DNA from: Cerioporus squamosus
Taxonomy: Eukaryota; Basidiomycota; Agaricomycetes; Polyporales; Polyporaceae
DNA length: 22,725 nt
Direction: 5' to 3'
Assembly: GCA_022592435.1 (NCBI GenBank)
Contig: JABYQS010000437.1
Coordinates: 1 to 22,725 of the forward strand
Shown here piece after piece: positions 9,871-20,347 of the stretch (positions are counted from its first letter, which is position 1; each line of letters starts with the position of its first letter). The notes under the pieces were generated by a model, which saw only the letters and a program-made list of their open reading frames with translations, made no database searches and was not told the origin of the DNA. The position numbers were made by a program, and so were the translations under genes.

Positions 9871-10758
9871 AGGTCGTAGATTCGATATGCGGGAGTTCTT
9901 CACGAAGAGAATGGTTAATAAAGCCCCGCGAGAGGTAGAGACGACCTACTGGCTGGGTCTCGCAATCGGTGTGGGTTTGCCCTTCCACAAGCTGTTACGG
10001 TTGGGAGAGCTAAGTTACCGCTCAAAATCGTGTGGAGAGGTGCGCGTACGTGGATCCTGTTGTGGTCATAGACTTGGACGCGTCTTGGGGGAACGAAGTG
10101 CCCGAGGCGAGGGCGCTTAAGACAGAAATGGCTTGACGATCCTGCACGAAAGCGGTGGATATGTTCATACGATGGAGGGAGATAAAGCACAGATGCCGTC
10201 CCAGGTCTTTGAAGAAACACAAGCAAGAGGAGAATATTGTGGAGAATGCATGCAGGAGGAGGGAACGAGCCCGGCGGCGCACACACAGTCTCTATAAGCG
10301 CGCATGAGGCATCCCACGTGATCATAATCCAAATGGGGCACAAACGTCGGGAGGCGGGCGAAGCGTACGACCAGGAACATGGAACGCTGTAGTGCTCAGA
10401 ATAGCGTCTATTGAGCTCGTAGAGCAAGACTAGAAGTCGTAAGTATGCGGGTGCCCAAGGCAACCAAGCATGCAATAAATGGTTCAAGCGTGAAGTGTCC
10501 AGTCCCGGCGGGGCGAAGTCATAAAGGCGGAAGGGCGCGTCGGGAACGCAGCTAGAAAAAAATGGGCTGTACACTACATGTTCGTCCGAGGGGTCTGTAT
10601 ACACGTACATCAATGCGTGAGAGATCGTGCACGGGTCATGAGATATGCGATGTGTGGGGGATAGGGAGGGCTGTGGGTGGCACTAGTACGTAGGATGGGA
10701 GAGCGGAGATATGCAACATGGATCGTGACAGAAACCGGGGTCGTGGGCAGAAGACAGA
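9871..10758. other. Intergenic region between ULP2 and KRE6
   Basis: This holds the upstream region of the SUMO protease and the 3' flank of KRE6. A 232-codon minus-strand open frame (9915-10613) begins after the KRE6 stop; it has no signal, domain or homology I recognise and I do not call it a gene. Confidence 0.4.
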
Positions 10759-12949
10759 TCAACAGCCGTCGTACAGCGAGTTGCGAGGATACGTATACCC
10801 TGCCTGATCCCACGTCGTGAGGTTGGGATTCGAGTATGCGTTGTTGTGGCTGGAGCACTCGGGTCAGCGCCTGCCCGGCTATGTCAGGAAATACAAGGTA
10901 CTCACTTCGCGATGTAGTCGGCAGTCGGGTATGTCGACGGGTTGCACGACTGCGCCTCGGAGTTCCCGGCGACGTCGTCGCGCTGGTAAACCCGGACGTA
11001 GTCGATGAACATCTGAACGGGGAACGTCAGGTGCTTGAAGTCCTGTTTCTGGAAGCCCGCTGCAGACGCTGTCAGATACGCCGTCGGAAATGAACTCATA
11101 AGAGATACTCACGCGACATGCCCAGGTTGAAGATAATATACTATAGTCGCCCATGTCAGTATCAGCGTCGGGAACAACAGCGAATAGCACTCACCATAGG
11201 CTCCTCCGGGACGATACGCGCGCTGATTTCGACGGTATCGTCTGGTCCGATGGTATCCGCAGTCATCGTCCACGACTTCTTGCCGTTCGCCACCCAGGTG
11301 ATGAAGCCTTCGTCCCGCTTGTTCGGGTTCGACCACCACTCGTACCCGTACGTCGCGTACTTCTGTCCGGCATACGCAGTGCTGTCGATGTCTGTGACGG
11401 CAGAGATGGCCTGCTGGTAGACTCCACCCTTGTACGTGTTGAACTTGGTGATCGACGTGTCGTAGATAGGCGTCACGTCCGAGGAGTTGTCGAACTCGTA
11501 CTGGTAGTTGTACGGCGCCGTCTGGTACGACTGCGAGACCTCCGGCACGAACCTGGACACGTCGATCTGCGTCTCGAAGATATCGATCTCCGGTACACCA
11601 CGGCCTTTGCTGACAGAAGGCCCAGGGTGGTCCGAGTTCGGACACGTGCAGGCGGACAGCTTCTGGCCAGGCATGAAGCTGAGCGGAGTACCGTCCGCGC
11701 CACCAGTGGCAGCGGCTTGTGGGGTGTGGTCGGCGTTCGTCTGGTTTGGGAATGTACCGAGGTCGCACGAGTCGTAGCTGTACGGCCATGTCCCCTCCGT
11801 CGTGGCTCCATAGCCTGCGCGTCCCTGTACTTACATCAGACGGAGAGCTCGCAGATATAGCGCATATACGCACCAGGTTGCCCATAGTCCATGCTGCTGG
11901 CCACAAACCAGGAGCTTGCGGGCTGCCAGGCATGCTGACCGACACTTCGATGTACCCGGTCGTGAAGCAGAACTTGTTCCAACCCTGAAGCATGCCGCTG
12001 CGGAAGTTCAGGTCGTGATTCTGAACCTCCTGCATCGTGATGACCAGCTTCCCGTCCTGCGTGGTGATTGCTGAAGGGTCGTACCACTCTAGGTCGACGG
12101 TCGGCCAGTAGTGAAGGTCAACGGCCTCCCAGTACGGGTCGTCTCCAGGGTAGAACGTCCGCCCATCCTTGTTGAACTCGTCGCTGAATACGAGGGAGTA
12201 AGCCTGCCCATCGTACCCTGTCCGGGTTCGGGCGTCGTCGGGTGTGTCAGGATCGATCATTTGAGGGAAGTTGGTCAGTTGGGGAACCTGGCCAGAGCCG
12301 TTGATCCCGCCAAGATTGAACCCGATAATCTTGGGGGACTGGTGGACGTAGTGGTCGATAATAGGGTATCCGGCGAACAGGACGATGATGCCCGCACAGA
12401 TCAGGAAGAGGGCTGACGCGTTGATCCACCCGCGTGACGAGAACGGCGCACAACTTCGGTCGAGCGCAGCATCTCGGACGGGGTCGGGGTTGTGAAGCGC
12501 GTCGTCTAGGTCTGGATCCTTGGTATCCCACATGTACGGGTATTGTTGCACAGTCGTCGTAGCTGCGATGGGGGCACTGGTGGTCGTCTTCTCATTTGAG
12601 GTGCCTATTGAGACTTCTGAGGGGGCATTGCTGAACCGTGAATTCGCGTATACGCGGGCTCCGGTGTTCAACGTGGGGTCATACTGCTCCGCGAACCGCT
12701 GTTAGGACCTGCCGTATGTCCAGAGTCATTGGCACGTACCGAGTAGGGTCCATAACCGCCTCCAATCTGTCCCGTCGCAACTCCCTGGGTCGTGTCATTC
12801 TTGGATCCCAGATGGCTTGTTGAGGCCCTCTGTCCGTACACGGGCGTTTGTGGCGGTTGAGATTGATATGACCGACTGCCTGTTGGGCTCTGCGGGACGG
12901 CGTAGTACTGGTTGCTTGGCGGAGGTACTCGGCGAGGAGGAGGGGGCAT
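10759..12949 (-). CDS. KRE6: KRE6/SKN1-type beta-glucan synthesis glycoside hydrolase (GH16)
   Basis: Six exons, complement(10759-10849, 10906-11059, 11113-11140, 11195-11824, 11874-12698, 12740-12949), encode about 645 aa. The family works in the secretory pathway on beta-1,6-glucan of the cell wall. Residues 1-160 are a Pro/Ser/Gln-rich cytosolic tail. One membrane anchor (about 161-183, [20 protein letters not shown]) makes it a type II protein. The lumenal GH16 domain carries [19 protein letters not shown], the catalytic motif EIDIFE at about 424-429 (two Glu and the Asp between them), YGYEWW and VDYVRVYQ-like [10 protein letters not shown]. The end NPNLTTW...[10 protein letters not shown] is typical of the family and shows the 3' end is complete. 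Exon 3 from the 3' end is a 28-nt microexon (IIFNLGMS). The first intron (12699-12739) would be only 41 nt; a one-base indel in the disordered tail is the alternative. Otherwise there are no frame breaks. Confidence 0.93.
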
Positions 12950-13492
12950 CGTGGTGAGGGAGGACGTCGTCGACGACAGTGAGGAAGATGGATGTTACAG
13001 GTGAAAATGGGGCTGGGAAAGTGGAAGTCAGCGGCGGAGGCCTTGCGCCACCGACTGCGTACAGGTCTATTTGAGGCAAATGACGCACACCTTCCACTCT
13101 CTTGTCGCCTGCTATTCCAGATATTCTTGCACTCGATCTTCCGCGATGTTTTGGAGGGAGAGTTGGGAGGAGGACGTGGAGGTTGCGCAGCACGGCGACG
13201 ACTGCGAGGACGGAGCTCACTTGCCGCGTGGTTGAACTTTGGAGAGGTTGCCGCCGGGAAGGCGCCACTCCGAATTGCTGTGCAGTATATACACTGCGTG
13301 AAACCGGGAAATCATGACCGTCACAATGAGTGTAGACATGCGACATCGTGACGAGATTCTGGCACAATACTCACATGAATGCGACGGCGGTAGAGTGTTG
13401 GTAGAACGAGCAGATTATAACTCGAGTATGGATCCAATATGACGGCTGGTCGGGTCGAAGGAGAGAGCTCGCGCACGCGGTCTCCGAGTGCA

Positions 13493-13508
13493 CGACGCGC
13501 GCGCGTCG
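13493..13508. repeat. 16-bp perfect palindrome
   Basis: CGACGCGCGCGCGTCG reads the same on both strands. It lies about 540 bp upstream of KRE6 in a GC-rich patch. It could be a dimeric regulator site, but the composition makes chance plausible. Confidence 0.5.
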
Positions 13509-14535
13509 CGCGACTGGCTGTATGCGCATATGGCGCCCAGCTCTTGACTTCGTCCTCCCATGTACTCACACAAACATCTCTCATCTCAATGATCTCATGG
13601 ACACTCTGTCCGCTGTACCTGCTTGCTCTCCTCTCTGAAGCTTGTCTGAGACTAGTCTGAAAGTCAGTATCCAGAGGGGTATGCATGCACGGATATTATT
13701 GAGATGCACGAGTAGGAGCATTCGAAGTATGCCAATAGGGAGGCAGACGGTGAGTGGCCCATTGCCGCAATGCGCACAACATAGACACCTCATCCCACAG
13801 AAGTCGGCAACAGTACTTGGGTGAGCCCGCCTTCACACTGTACACATGAAGACCGACATGCACGGGACAAGTTCTCGCATGCGCTCCAGGACTCAATCAA
13901 GGGTGCCGATCCTAGGTGCGTTTTCTGTGCGAATGCGCGTTCTGTAGTAACCATACTAACAGAAGGGGATTACTAGATAGCGATGTAAATGTGTACTCAT
14001 AGGCCGATGCAGCTGGCAAAGGACACAGTGAATGTGAGTACGAGCTCGATCTCCTCTTGGCTCCGAGGCTTTGTCTTCACCCCTGCCGCTGTCTGACTCA
14101 TCCCAGATGTGCACAGTCCAACTCAAGGGTGGTATCTCGCTACGCGCAAACCAAGAGAACACTTGAGAGGATGACGGCGGAGACCGGGACGGCATCAGGC
14201 CAAGGTGCGTACTTGTCCTCAAGCCGCCCAGTCTGCAAATATTACCAACACATCTTTTTTCTCGTCAGCATCGTCAAATCGTCACATCTCTACGAAGCTC
14301 GCAGGGGTCAGCATTCTGCAGATGCTTCCAAGCGGCTGGGTGGAAGGTTTTGCGTTCATGGGTTGGGGAGAGGAGCTGCATTCTCCAGCACAGGAGCGGC
14401 ACTGTCCTTACTGTACTCACACTATGATAACCATTCTTGAAGCTTTATATACATTTGGAGGTTCCTACATACTGGGCCTGGGGCTGCGGCAGCGTGAATG
14501 GCCTGCCAGTGGGCCTGTCAATCGAGCTACAATAT

Positions 14536-14552
14536 CGCGCGCGCGCGCGCGC
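14536..14552. repeat. CG dinucleotide microsatellite
   Basis: An uninterrupted run of alternating C and G of about 17 bases (eight CG units), in non-coding DNA. Confidence 0.8.
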
Positions 14553-15160
14553 TGCGCTGACCCGACCGCCGCACGCTGCTCGCACGCGGGGTACCCGCGA
14601 AACATTCTACTTCAATAATGCTCTCGGTATGATGTCGTATACAATGTCTCCATGATTCTGACATGTCCTTGTCAATGGTGCTCGATCTCGACCTCGTCGG
14701 AATGTCTCTCGAATAAATGCCGAATGGCGTCATGATCAGCTGGTTGTGACTCGAACATGGAGTGTCACAATATCCCAGTTTCACGCAGTGATATGCAGTA
14801 CAAAGTCGTCGAACATACATTACTGTACCTACTGGCAACTTGTACTGAACGCGGCATTACCATCCTCTGCAAACGGCGCGTTACGATGACTTGCATGAGA
14901 GCGGGCAGGATGTGCAGACTCGTGAGGAAAGCCGTCCCAGCCCAAGTCCGGTATGTATTGACGTCATCCTCAAGAACAAATGTGAACTTAACAATGCTTG
15001 GTTATCGTCGCAGAGGGGGTGTATCAAACAGGAAGTACCCTCCCATCCTACAACTTCGCAGGGCTTGTAATCACAGCGGTTCTGCAGGTACATTTCGAGC
15101 GACTCCGATGACGATGTCGGTCGCGAGTATGGACAGTAACAGTTGATCGCGACTGCGAGC

Positions 15161-16374
15161 TCATGCGTGCCCGTGATCATCGCCGAAGAACAGTGAGATG
15201 AGATATGGTGTAACCATTCCACCTATAGTAAGCAGTGTCCTCGCTCGCCCCGTCAGGACTTCGCTATTGAGAGAATTGCCGTGGGCAAGAGCGGGCTGCA
15301 AGACCGCTGCAACGTATAAGAAGGAGCCACCCTAAGATTGGAGTATATATGTCAGATACTGCGGCGCGTTCACAGAGAGGTAACGGCGTACCGAGAATAG
15401 AAGCGTGACCCCGGGCCAGCGACTGTGTCCGCCTGCGCCGAAGAACGACAGGACGACATATGAGAGCAATGTCCCAAGGGGTGTCGACGCGCTAAAGATA
15501 GCCAGGTGTCGCTTGCAGTCCACCACGGGGAGGTCCGTTGCGACCAGAGACGTTGTCAACGCCAGCGCAGTGGGAGCTATAACCAGCCGTCAGCATCCGC
15601 TTGCATGACGACTGCGATTTCGGTCGACATACCTTTGTGAATCGCTAGGGCGAGAAAGACAATGACGGACAGACCGGAAGGTACGACGGACTGTGAATCT
15701 CCCGCCCCGGTGTGTTCGCCCGACTCCGAGAGGGCTGCTGAGCCCAGGGCGAGCCCATCCGCAAGAGCATGCACGACCAGCCCAAGGGTGAGCGGCAGTG
15801 CACGTCGTTGATTCTCGACCATTTCTACAGCAAGATGGCGATTGCGGGAGGGAGAGGCTGACCCTGGAATCCCCTCCTCACGCTCGAGCTCACCGAGCTC
15901 GACATCGAATTCAACAGTCGAGACATCGGTCGGCCTGGGCTCTTGTGAGCCAGACTGGTTCGAAGCAGGAGCGTCGTGTACGGCATGCAAGATCTGGCGC
16001 TCCACGAAGACCATGAATATGAAGCCCGACACCAGGGATATTCCAATGAGCGGGGTGGCGGATGCCGGTGTTGGACTGGACGAAATCAAAGTCTCCACCC
16101 CCCTATGGAACGACTGAGATGACACGTTGGGACGGAAAACTCGAACACGTACTCAGGTATAACAACTCCCAGGGCTGCTCCGAGCAATAGCCCCGTCCCA
16201 TATGTGGTCAATGCGGCAAGAGAGCTCCCTGCGATTGCTCCTCATAAACGACCTCGTCCCGCGAAGAGCAAGCGAATACGTACTTGAAAACGCGACCGCA
16301 AGCGGCAGGAGACCCGTTCCATATGACGCCGCTCCCAGCAGCGCAGCCATGAGAAACACCGCCTGGAAACTCAT
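15161..16374 (-). CDS. ZIP-family metal transporter (SLC39A9/Atx2-like)
   Basis: Five exons, complement(15161-15331, 15392-15576, 15633-16102, 16153-16228, 16284-16374), encode 330 aa; all introns are 50-60 nt with matching phases. The product should move zinc or manganese across a Golgi or secretory membrane into the cytosol, the role known for SLC39A9 and yeast Atx2. Signs of the family: MAALLGAASYGTGLLPLAVAF in the first helix, TTYGTGLLLGAALGVVIPE in the second, a polar acidic loop of about 60 residues (98-157), the metal-site helices with HALADG at 167-172 and LAIHKAPTAL at 208-217, and the last helices PLGTLLSYVV and LLTIGGMVTPYLISLFFG, ending DDHGHA. The variable loop is acidic, not histidine-rich. 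The start was chosen at MSFQAVF, which gives the usual short N-terminus. No frame breaks. Confidence 0.92.
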
Positions 16375-16910
16375 CGCGATGTTCTGTAGATGCAAGGTCC
16401 CGGCTTGTGTTGCAGAGCAGGAGCGGATATGATGAGTTGTTTGAGAGTTCGTAAACGCGCGGCCAACGAGTGTCTAGGTGAGGCAAGAATACAAGACCAA
16501 GCATAGAGCGCAGCTGGCAACGTTCGCCATGGTCGGTTTCTGGACAGGGTGCTCAGAGTCGCTGCGCAGTGCGCGACGACGGCGCGGTAGGATGCCACGT
16601 GACTGACGCGACGCGGTGTTACCGTGTAAGCGCTGACCGGACTCGGGCTTGCGTTGAGCTTCGATGAGCTCTCCGGCCATCGCTTACTTACCACTATCTC
16701 TACAGGCTTCTGAGCCGGGATCGCAATGGTCTCTACTTGACTCACAGTAAACGCGGCCAGCCAGTCAGCTCGGGAACTCCAGGCGGAAGGTAAGCATACA
16801 GAAGCCGAACTCTCACCAACAGCTAAGCAAAGATATCATCTGAGATTATCGAAGTATACTACAGTATTCGTCCTTGAGATGTTATCCAGAGAAGCACTCT
16901 CCTGCGCGAG
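16375..16910. other. Intergenic region upstream of the ZIP gene
   Basis: This separates the ZIP start codon from the stop of NIS1-like gene C. Minus-strand open frames of 68 and 124 codons overlap here and contain a GTAAGT site after a short peptide-like stretch (ETIAIPAQKPVEIV). No family is recognised; probably promoter sequence. Confidence 0.4.
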
Positions 16911-17466
16911 CTAAGTCTTGACGAACACCGTCTCGTTGGAGATATCCAAGTTGGGCCAGAACAGCTCCTGCGTAGAAGTGAGTGAACCCCTGAACTCGTG
17001 CTGTAGACTGACACGTACCCCAATCAGGACGAAGTGCGCTGACGCGAGAACTGCCGGACCAGGCTGGAAGTCCTCCGGGACAGTAACGGTGATGTTCTGG
17101 TACCTGCCACCGTACGGGTAGTCGATGCTGGGACTATAGGGCCCGGCGTAGAGGATGTCGCCGAACATCCACGACGAGTCGATCCCTTCGCACGTTCCGG
17201 AAGGAGCTCGGCCGAGGCAGCTCAGCAGGCCGATTGCTACCGAGACGTCGCGTGAGCCGGTGAGGGAGTTCTATACGGGCCGCAGCATGTCAGTAAGGTG
17301 GGACGTGCGGATGATGGCCGTGGCAACGTACGGGCTTGTTGATTTGGACGACGATGTCGTCACCAGGGGCGAAGGTGGACATGGGCGGCGGAGCGACTAT
17401 CCAGGCATTCTGCGCTGTCGCGAGAGTCGCGCATAGAGCGGTGACAAGAGTTGCGATGAGCTTCAT
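16911..17466 (-). CDS. NIS1-like small secreted protein C (APPP subfamily)
   Basis: Three exons, complement(16911-16967, 17019-17270, 17332-17466), encode 147 aa. Introns (61 and 51 nt; GTACGT...GTATAG and GTACGT...ACGCAG) are phase 0 at the same sites as in the other copies. A signal peptide ends ATLATAQ. The mature chain starts NAWIVAPPPMSTFAPGDDI, then NSLTGSRDVSVAIGLLSC, FGDILYAGPYSP, YQNITVTVPEDF, AHFVLIG and a last exon with NLDISNETVFV. The cysteine pair is spaced CX8C, and the APPP start and NETV end are shared with gene F only. C and F therefore form a subfamily distinct from B, D and E. Exon 3 starts with Glu where the others start with Ala. No clear TATA box; an A/T-rich stretch lies near 17520. 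Confidence 0.83.
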
Positions 17467-17949
17467 GGCAGTCGATCGAGGTAAGAGAGGTTGTTGTGAA
17501 GCCGGAGATGTAGCTCTCAGGATATTTAACTCCAGTCGTCTATGTGGCTAGAGCATGGAGTAAGCAATGAAAAGCAGTGAGCGGCGCACTGTGGAAAGGT
17601 CGACGCAGGACTAGAGCTGACGGCGTGCAGAGTCCGAAAGGCTATTCGGAGCGCGGAACCCGGAGCTTTCTGCCAGTCATACGCCTGGGCACGATGATGT
17701 TCGCGAATTGGCCTCACATTGTTGTCCAAAATACACGCGACAAAGTTTGTCCAGCCATCAGTCCAGACTCCAGAGGAGTCAGATGCTGCGACGACCTACA
17801 GCCCTCAACACAGCAGAAACTGTACGAATCAATGCTATACATCCGGGTAGGTGGACTTACACCTATCCGGTCACAGAGACAGTACAAGACAATATCCGCG
17901 CAGGCTCGCCATCCTCTCATCGAGTTTGAATCCCGTCGAAGGGCATCGG
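17467..17949. other. Intergenic region between genes C and D
   Basis: Upstream sequence of gene C and 3' flank of gene D. No gene, RNA or repeat recognised. Confidence 0.4.
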
Positions 17950-18527
17950 TCAGGCGACCAGACGCAACGTGATGTTCCTGACTTCGACGAAAGGTTGCAG
18001 TACCGCCTACCAATGCCATAGTATTACCACGGTGTTAGCGAGATCCACCGACGAGCAGACGCAGACACGTACCGAAACCAGCTCGAAATGCGCAACGTTC
18101 AGGCTCAGTTCCTGAGGCGGCCCCGGATAGGAGTACTCCGGAACGGTGACAGTGAAGTTCTGATATGGCTGCACCCCTATCTCGTGGTACTGGGGAGTGT
18201 ACGGGCCAACGTAGAGGAGAGGATCAATGAAGTTCGCGACATCCGGGTTGGCTGCACATGGGGAATTCCCGCAAGGGTGAAGTCCGATGGCGATCCCGAC
18301 CTCGATCGAGTTGCCCATCGTCAGCTGCGCGGGTATGGGGGGTTTGGTGAGGAAAGAGTACATGGACGATGGAGAAGAGTGCAACGCACCGGCTTGTCGA
18401 CCCTCACGGTGATATTGCTGCCTTGTTTGACGGTTGTCCACTCCGCTGGCGCACCAATGGCGATGCTTTGTGCCAGCGAGGAAGCGGCCGAAACAGCCAG
18501 GCAAGCAATAACGTAGGAAAGCTTCAT
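17950..18527 (-). CDS. NIS1-like small secreted protein D
   Basis: Three exons, complement(17950-18006, 18073-18324, 18390-18527), encode 148 aa; phase-0 introns of 65 and 66 nt. A signal peptide ends SSLAQ. The mature start SIAIGAPAEWTTVKQGSNIT is nearly that of gene B. The chain continues with NSIEVGIAIGLHPCGNSPC, PLLYVGPYTPQY, YQNFTVTVPEYSYPGPPQEL, NVAHFELVS and a last exon LQPFVEVRNITLRLV. The cysteine pair is CX4C. It departs from the pattern in two places: exon 2 begins LTMGNS where the others have an N-S/T-L start, and exon 2 ends Val-Ser where the others end in Gly. The latter removes the glycine at the junction. A TTAAAAA stretch on the minus strand near 18590 could serve as the TATA element. 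Confidence 0.85.
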
Positions 18528-18828
18528 GTTGAAGTGTGAGGAGTGTATAAATGCTGGGTTGTACGTGTAGATGATGGCGTCCGAGGCCTTTTTAATGGTG
18601 CTGGTGTCGAGGCTCGAACTTTCGAGTTTCGCTGCAGCCCAGCAGCAGCGTTTGAGTGTATTGTCTTGGTATCCGGATACTCGGAACCTTGGATCAATAG
18701 TCAACAGGACCGACGTCGACCGGTGTTTCTAGGCTTGAACTACTGCTCACCTGAGGACAGAGAGTCCGACCTATCCACCTGACTTCGACGCGTTCGAAGC
18801 AGCTTTCCGCAATCATCGGAGGTGGGCT

Positions 18829-18952
18829 TCAACCCATAGTAAAGTCTGTGAGAGCACGGAAGGCGGGTAGGTTCTGGACGGTCGCCTGCACGGAGCATGC
18901 AAGATCTTCGAGGACGTCGTAGATCTGATCCAGGCGAGTGGCTTCGTCCGGT
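18829..18952 (-). other. Possible orphan 3' exon
   Basis: A minus-strand open stretch bounded upstream by an acceptor-like TTTAG and ending in TGA (18829-18831). It reads RPDEATRLDQIYDVLEDLA, then a helical tail with VQATVQNLPAF and LTDF. The amphipathic, non-repetitive composition looks coding, unlike the arginine/serine-rich chance frames nearby. No upstream exon could be joined with confidence, since the nearest donor would give an intron of only 34 nt. It may be the remnant of a gene lost between NIS1-like D and E. Family not recognised. Confidence 0.25.
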
Positions 18953-19141
18953 CTAAAGCCATTGGTGTGAGGTCATTACGGCGCACTTGAAGAGAAGCGT
19001 TGTGAGATGGTACGCAAACGGTGAGACACGCCTCACCCGACGACAACTCGAGTCCGCTGATGAAGAACACGGATAATCATCATACATGTTCTGAATTACG
19101 TCAATGTTATACAGTGCTGTCCTGAGAGGCACTCATGCACC

Positions 19142-19697
19142 TCAGGCGGTAAGAAGTAAGGTGATATTGTCAACCTCCATGAACGGCATGTACTCAGCCT
19201 GAGGCGGGTGTAATGGGTCAGAGCTGATAAGATGACATGCATATAATCGTGGAACGTACCCCTACGAGCGCGAAATGCGCGATGTTGAGGCTAACCTGCT
19301 GTGGTGGCTGGAGGTAGGACGGGACGGTGACGGTAAAGTTTTCGTACGGGACAGTTGCAGACTCGTACGGACGCGGATTGTACGGGCCATTGAACACGAC
19401 ACTGCCTAGCACCTGAGTGACGTCGAAATCGGCGCAGGGGATTCTGCCGCATGGCTTGAATCCGATGGCGACGCCGACTTCATCGGTGCTGCTCAGAGTG
19501 TCCTGGGTCATATTCTCAGTAGGAACTATGATGGCAGAGGTGTGAGCGGCACTCACCGGTCTCTTGACTCTCACAATAATATCGCTACCTGGTTTCACGG
19601 TCGTCCATTCTGCAGGTACGTCAACCCATATGCGCTGCGCCATAGCGGGCGCAATGGACGCCGCAAGGCAAAAGAAGGTCAGGACAAACTTCTTCAT
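19142..19697 (-). CDS. NIS1-like small secreted protein E
   Basis: Three exons, complement(19142-19198, 19260-19502, 19557-19697), encode 146 aa; phase-0 introns of 54 and 61 nt. A signal peptide ends APAMAQ. The mature chain begins RIWVDVPAEWTTVKPGSDI, then TLSSTDEVGVAIGFKPCG, VLGSVVFNGPYNPRP, YENFTVTVPSYL, NIAHFALVG and last exon MPFMEVDNITLLL. The cysteine pair is CX4C, as in B and D. The usual IGAP after the signal peptide is changed to VDVP. Intron 1 is 54 nt and has no stop in frame, so retaining it would insert 18 residues just after the first strand block. No TATA box was seen close upstream. An unspliced frame through intron 1 therefore reads cleanly and could mislead gene callers. 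Confidence 0.85.
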
Positions 19698-20347
19698 GTT
19701 GTGGGGAAGTCGGAAGTGAATGATGAGTGGTGAATGTACGAGCGTCCATCTGAGCATCCCTGTGTGCAGCTTGACTCTCCATGATCCGATACGAGACTAC
19801 ACCAGGTGTCGGACTCGGAGACTCCGACGCGGCGGCGGCTGGATGCTTGACGTGCGAAGGCTACTTGGCACCTCCCGGCTCTCTGACAGGGCCAGTCGGC
19901 GGCGGGCCCGTTCCAATACCTTGGCAACACAGTAGGTGTTCCCAAGACGTCCGAGCTATAAGTCGTCGACGAAGGTGGGACTGCTGTTCAAGGATGTCTT
20001 CTTGGTAGTGCAATGGGGAGAAAAGAGGAACAGGACGCAACTTCCACTGTGACGCCCGCTGCGGTGGGATACCAGTCGGACCGCACTTCCGCCTATGTAA
20101 GCCGCTCACGTTCAGCTCTGAGCTCCGAGCCTGGAACTCCATAGCCCGGAATGTCGCGTCAGACGGCGCACTGACTAGACCACATTTTTCGAGCCCGGGT
20201 ATGAAGTTCGAAGTCTTAACCTCCCTCCGACCGGCGCGTCTGTTTCGCACAGATTGTTCGCCGATGGCGGAATCTGGGAACGGGGAGCCCAAGTAGAACG
20301 GTGGGATGAAGCGTGCGATATGCAAGTCAAACACCATGATGATGATT
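19698..20347. other. Intergenic region between genes E and F
   Basis: Upstream of gene E and 3' flank of gene F. A 158-codon minus-strand frame (19861-20337) has no signal peptide, domain or splice support and I do not call it. No repeat or RNA gene recognised. Confidence 0.4.

Larger units (their letters stand above)
12950..15160. other. Gene-poor 2.2-kb stretch
   Basis: No confident gene. The first few hundred bases are the 5' flank of KRE6. A perfect 16-bp palindrome (CGACGCGCGCGCGTCG) sits at 13493-13508, a (CG)8 run at 14536-14552, and a CRE-type TGACGTCA at 14959-14966. Plus-strand segments around 14005-14440 have good intron signals (GTGAGT at 14032 with a CTGAC...CCCAG end near 14106; GTGCGT near 14205 with a TTTTTTCTCGTCAG end near 14270), but the joined frame hits a stop. 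I cannot assign a product. Confidence 0.4.

Noticed and set aside
9915..10613. 232-codon minus-strand open frame between ULP2 and KRE6
   Set aside because: No domain, signal peptide or splice support. It lies 3' of KRE6, and composition is no better than other chance frames in GC-rich DNA.
11153..11860. 235-codon plus-strand open frame
   Set aside because: Antisense shadow of the KRE6 GH16 exon; arginine/valine-rich composition.
12795..13367. 190-codon minus-strand open frame at the KRE6 5' end
   Set aside because: It overlaps the true KRE6 first exon in another frame and extends into the promoter.
17920..17945. tRNA B-box-like string (TTTGAATCCC)
   Set aside because: No A box or foldable cloverleaf upstream. 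It sits in the 3' flank of NIS1-like D.
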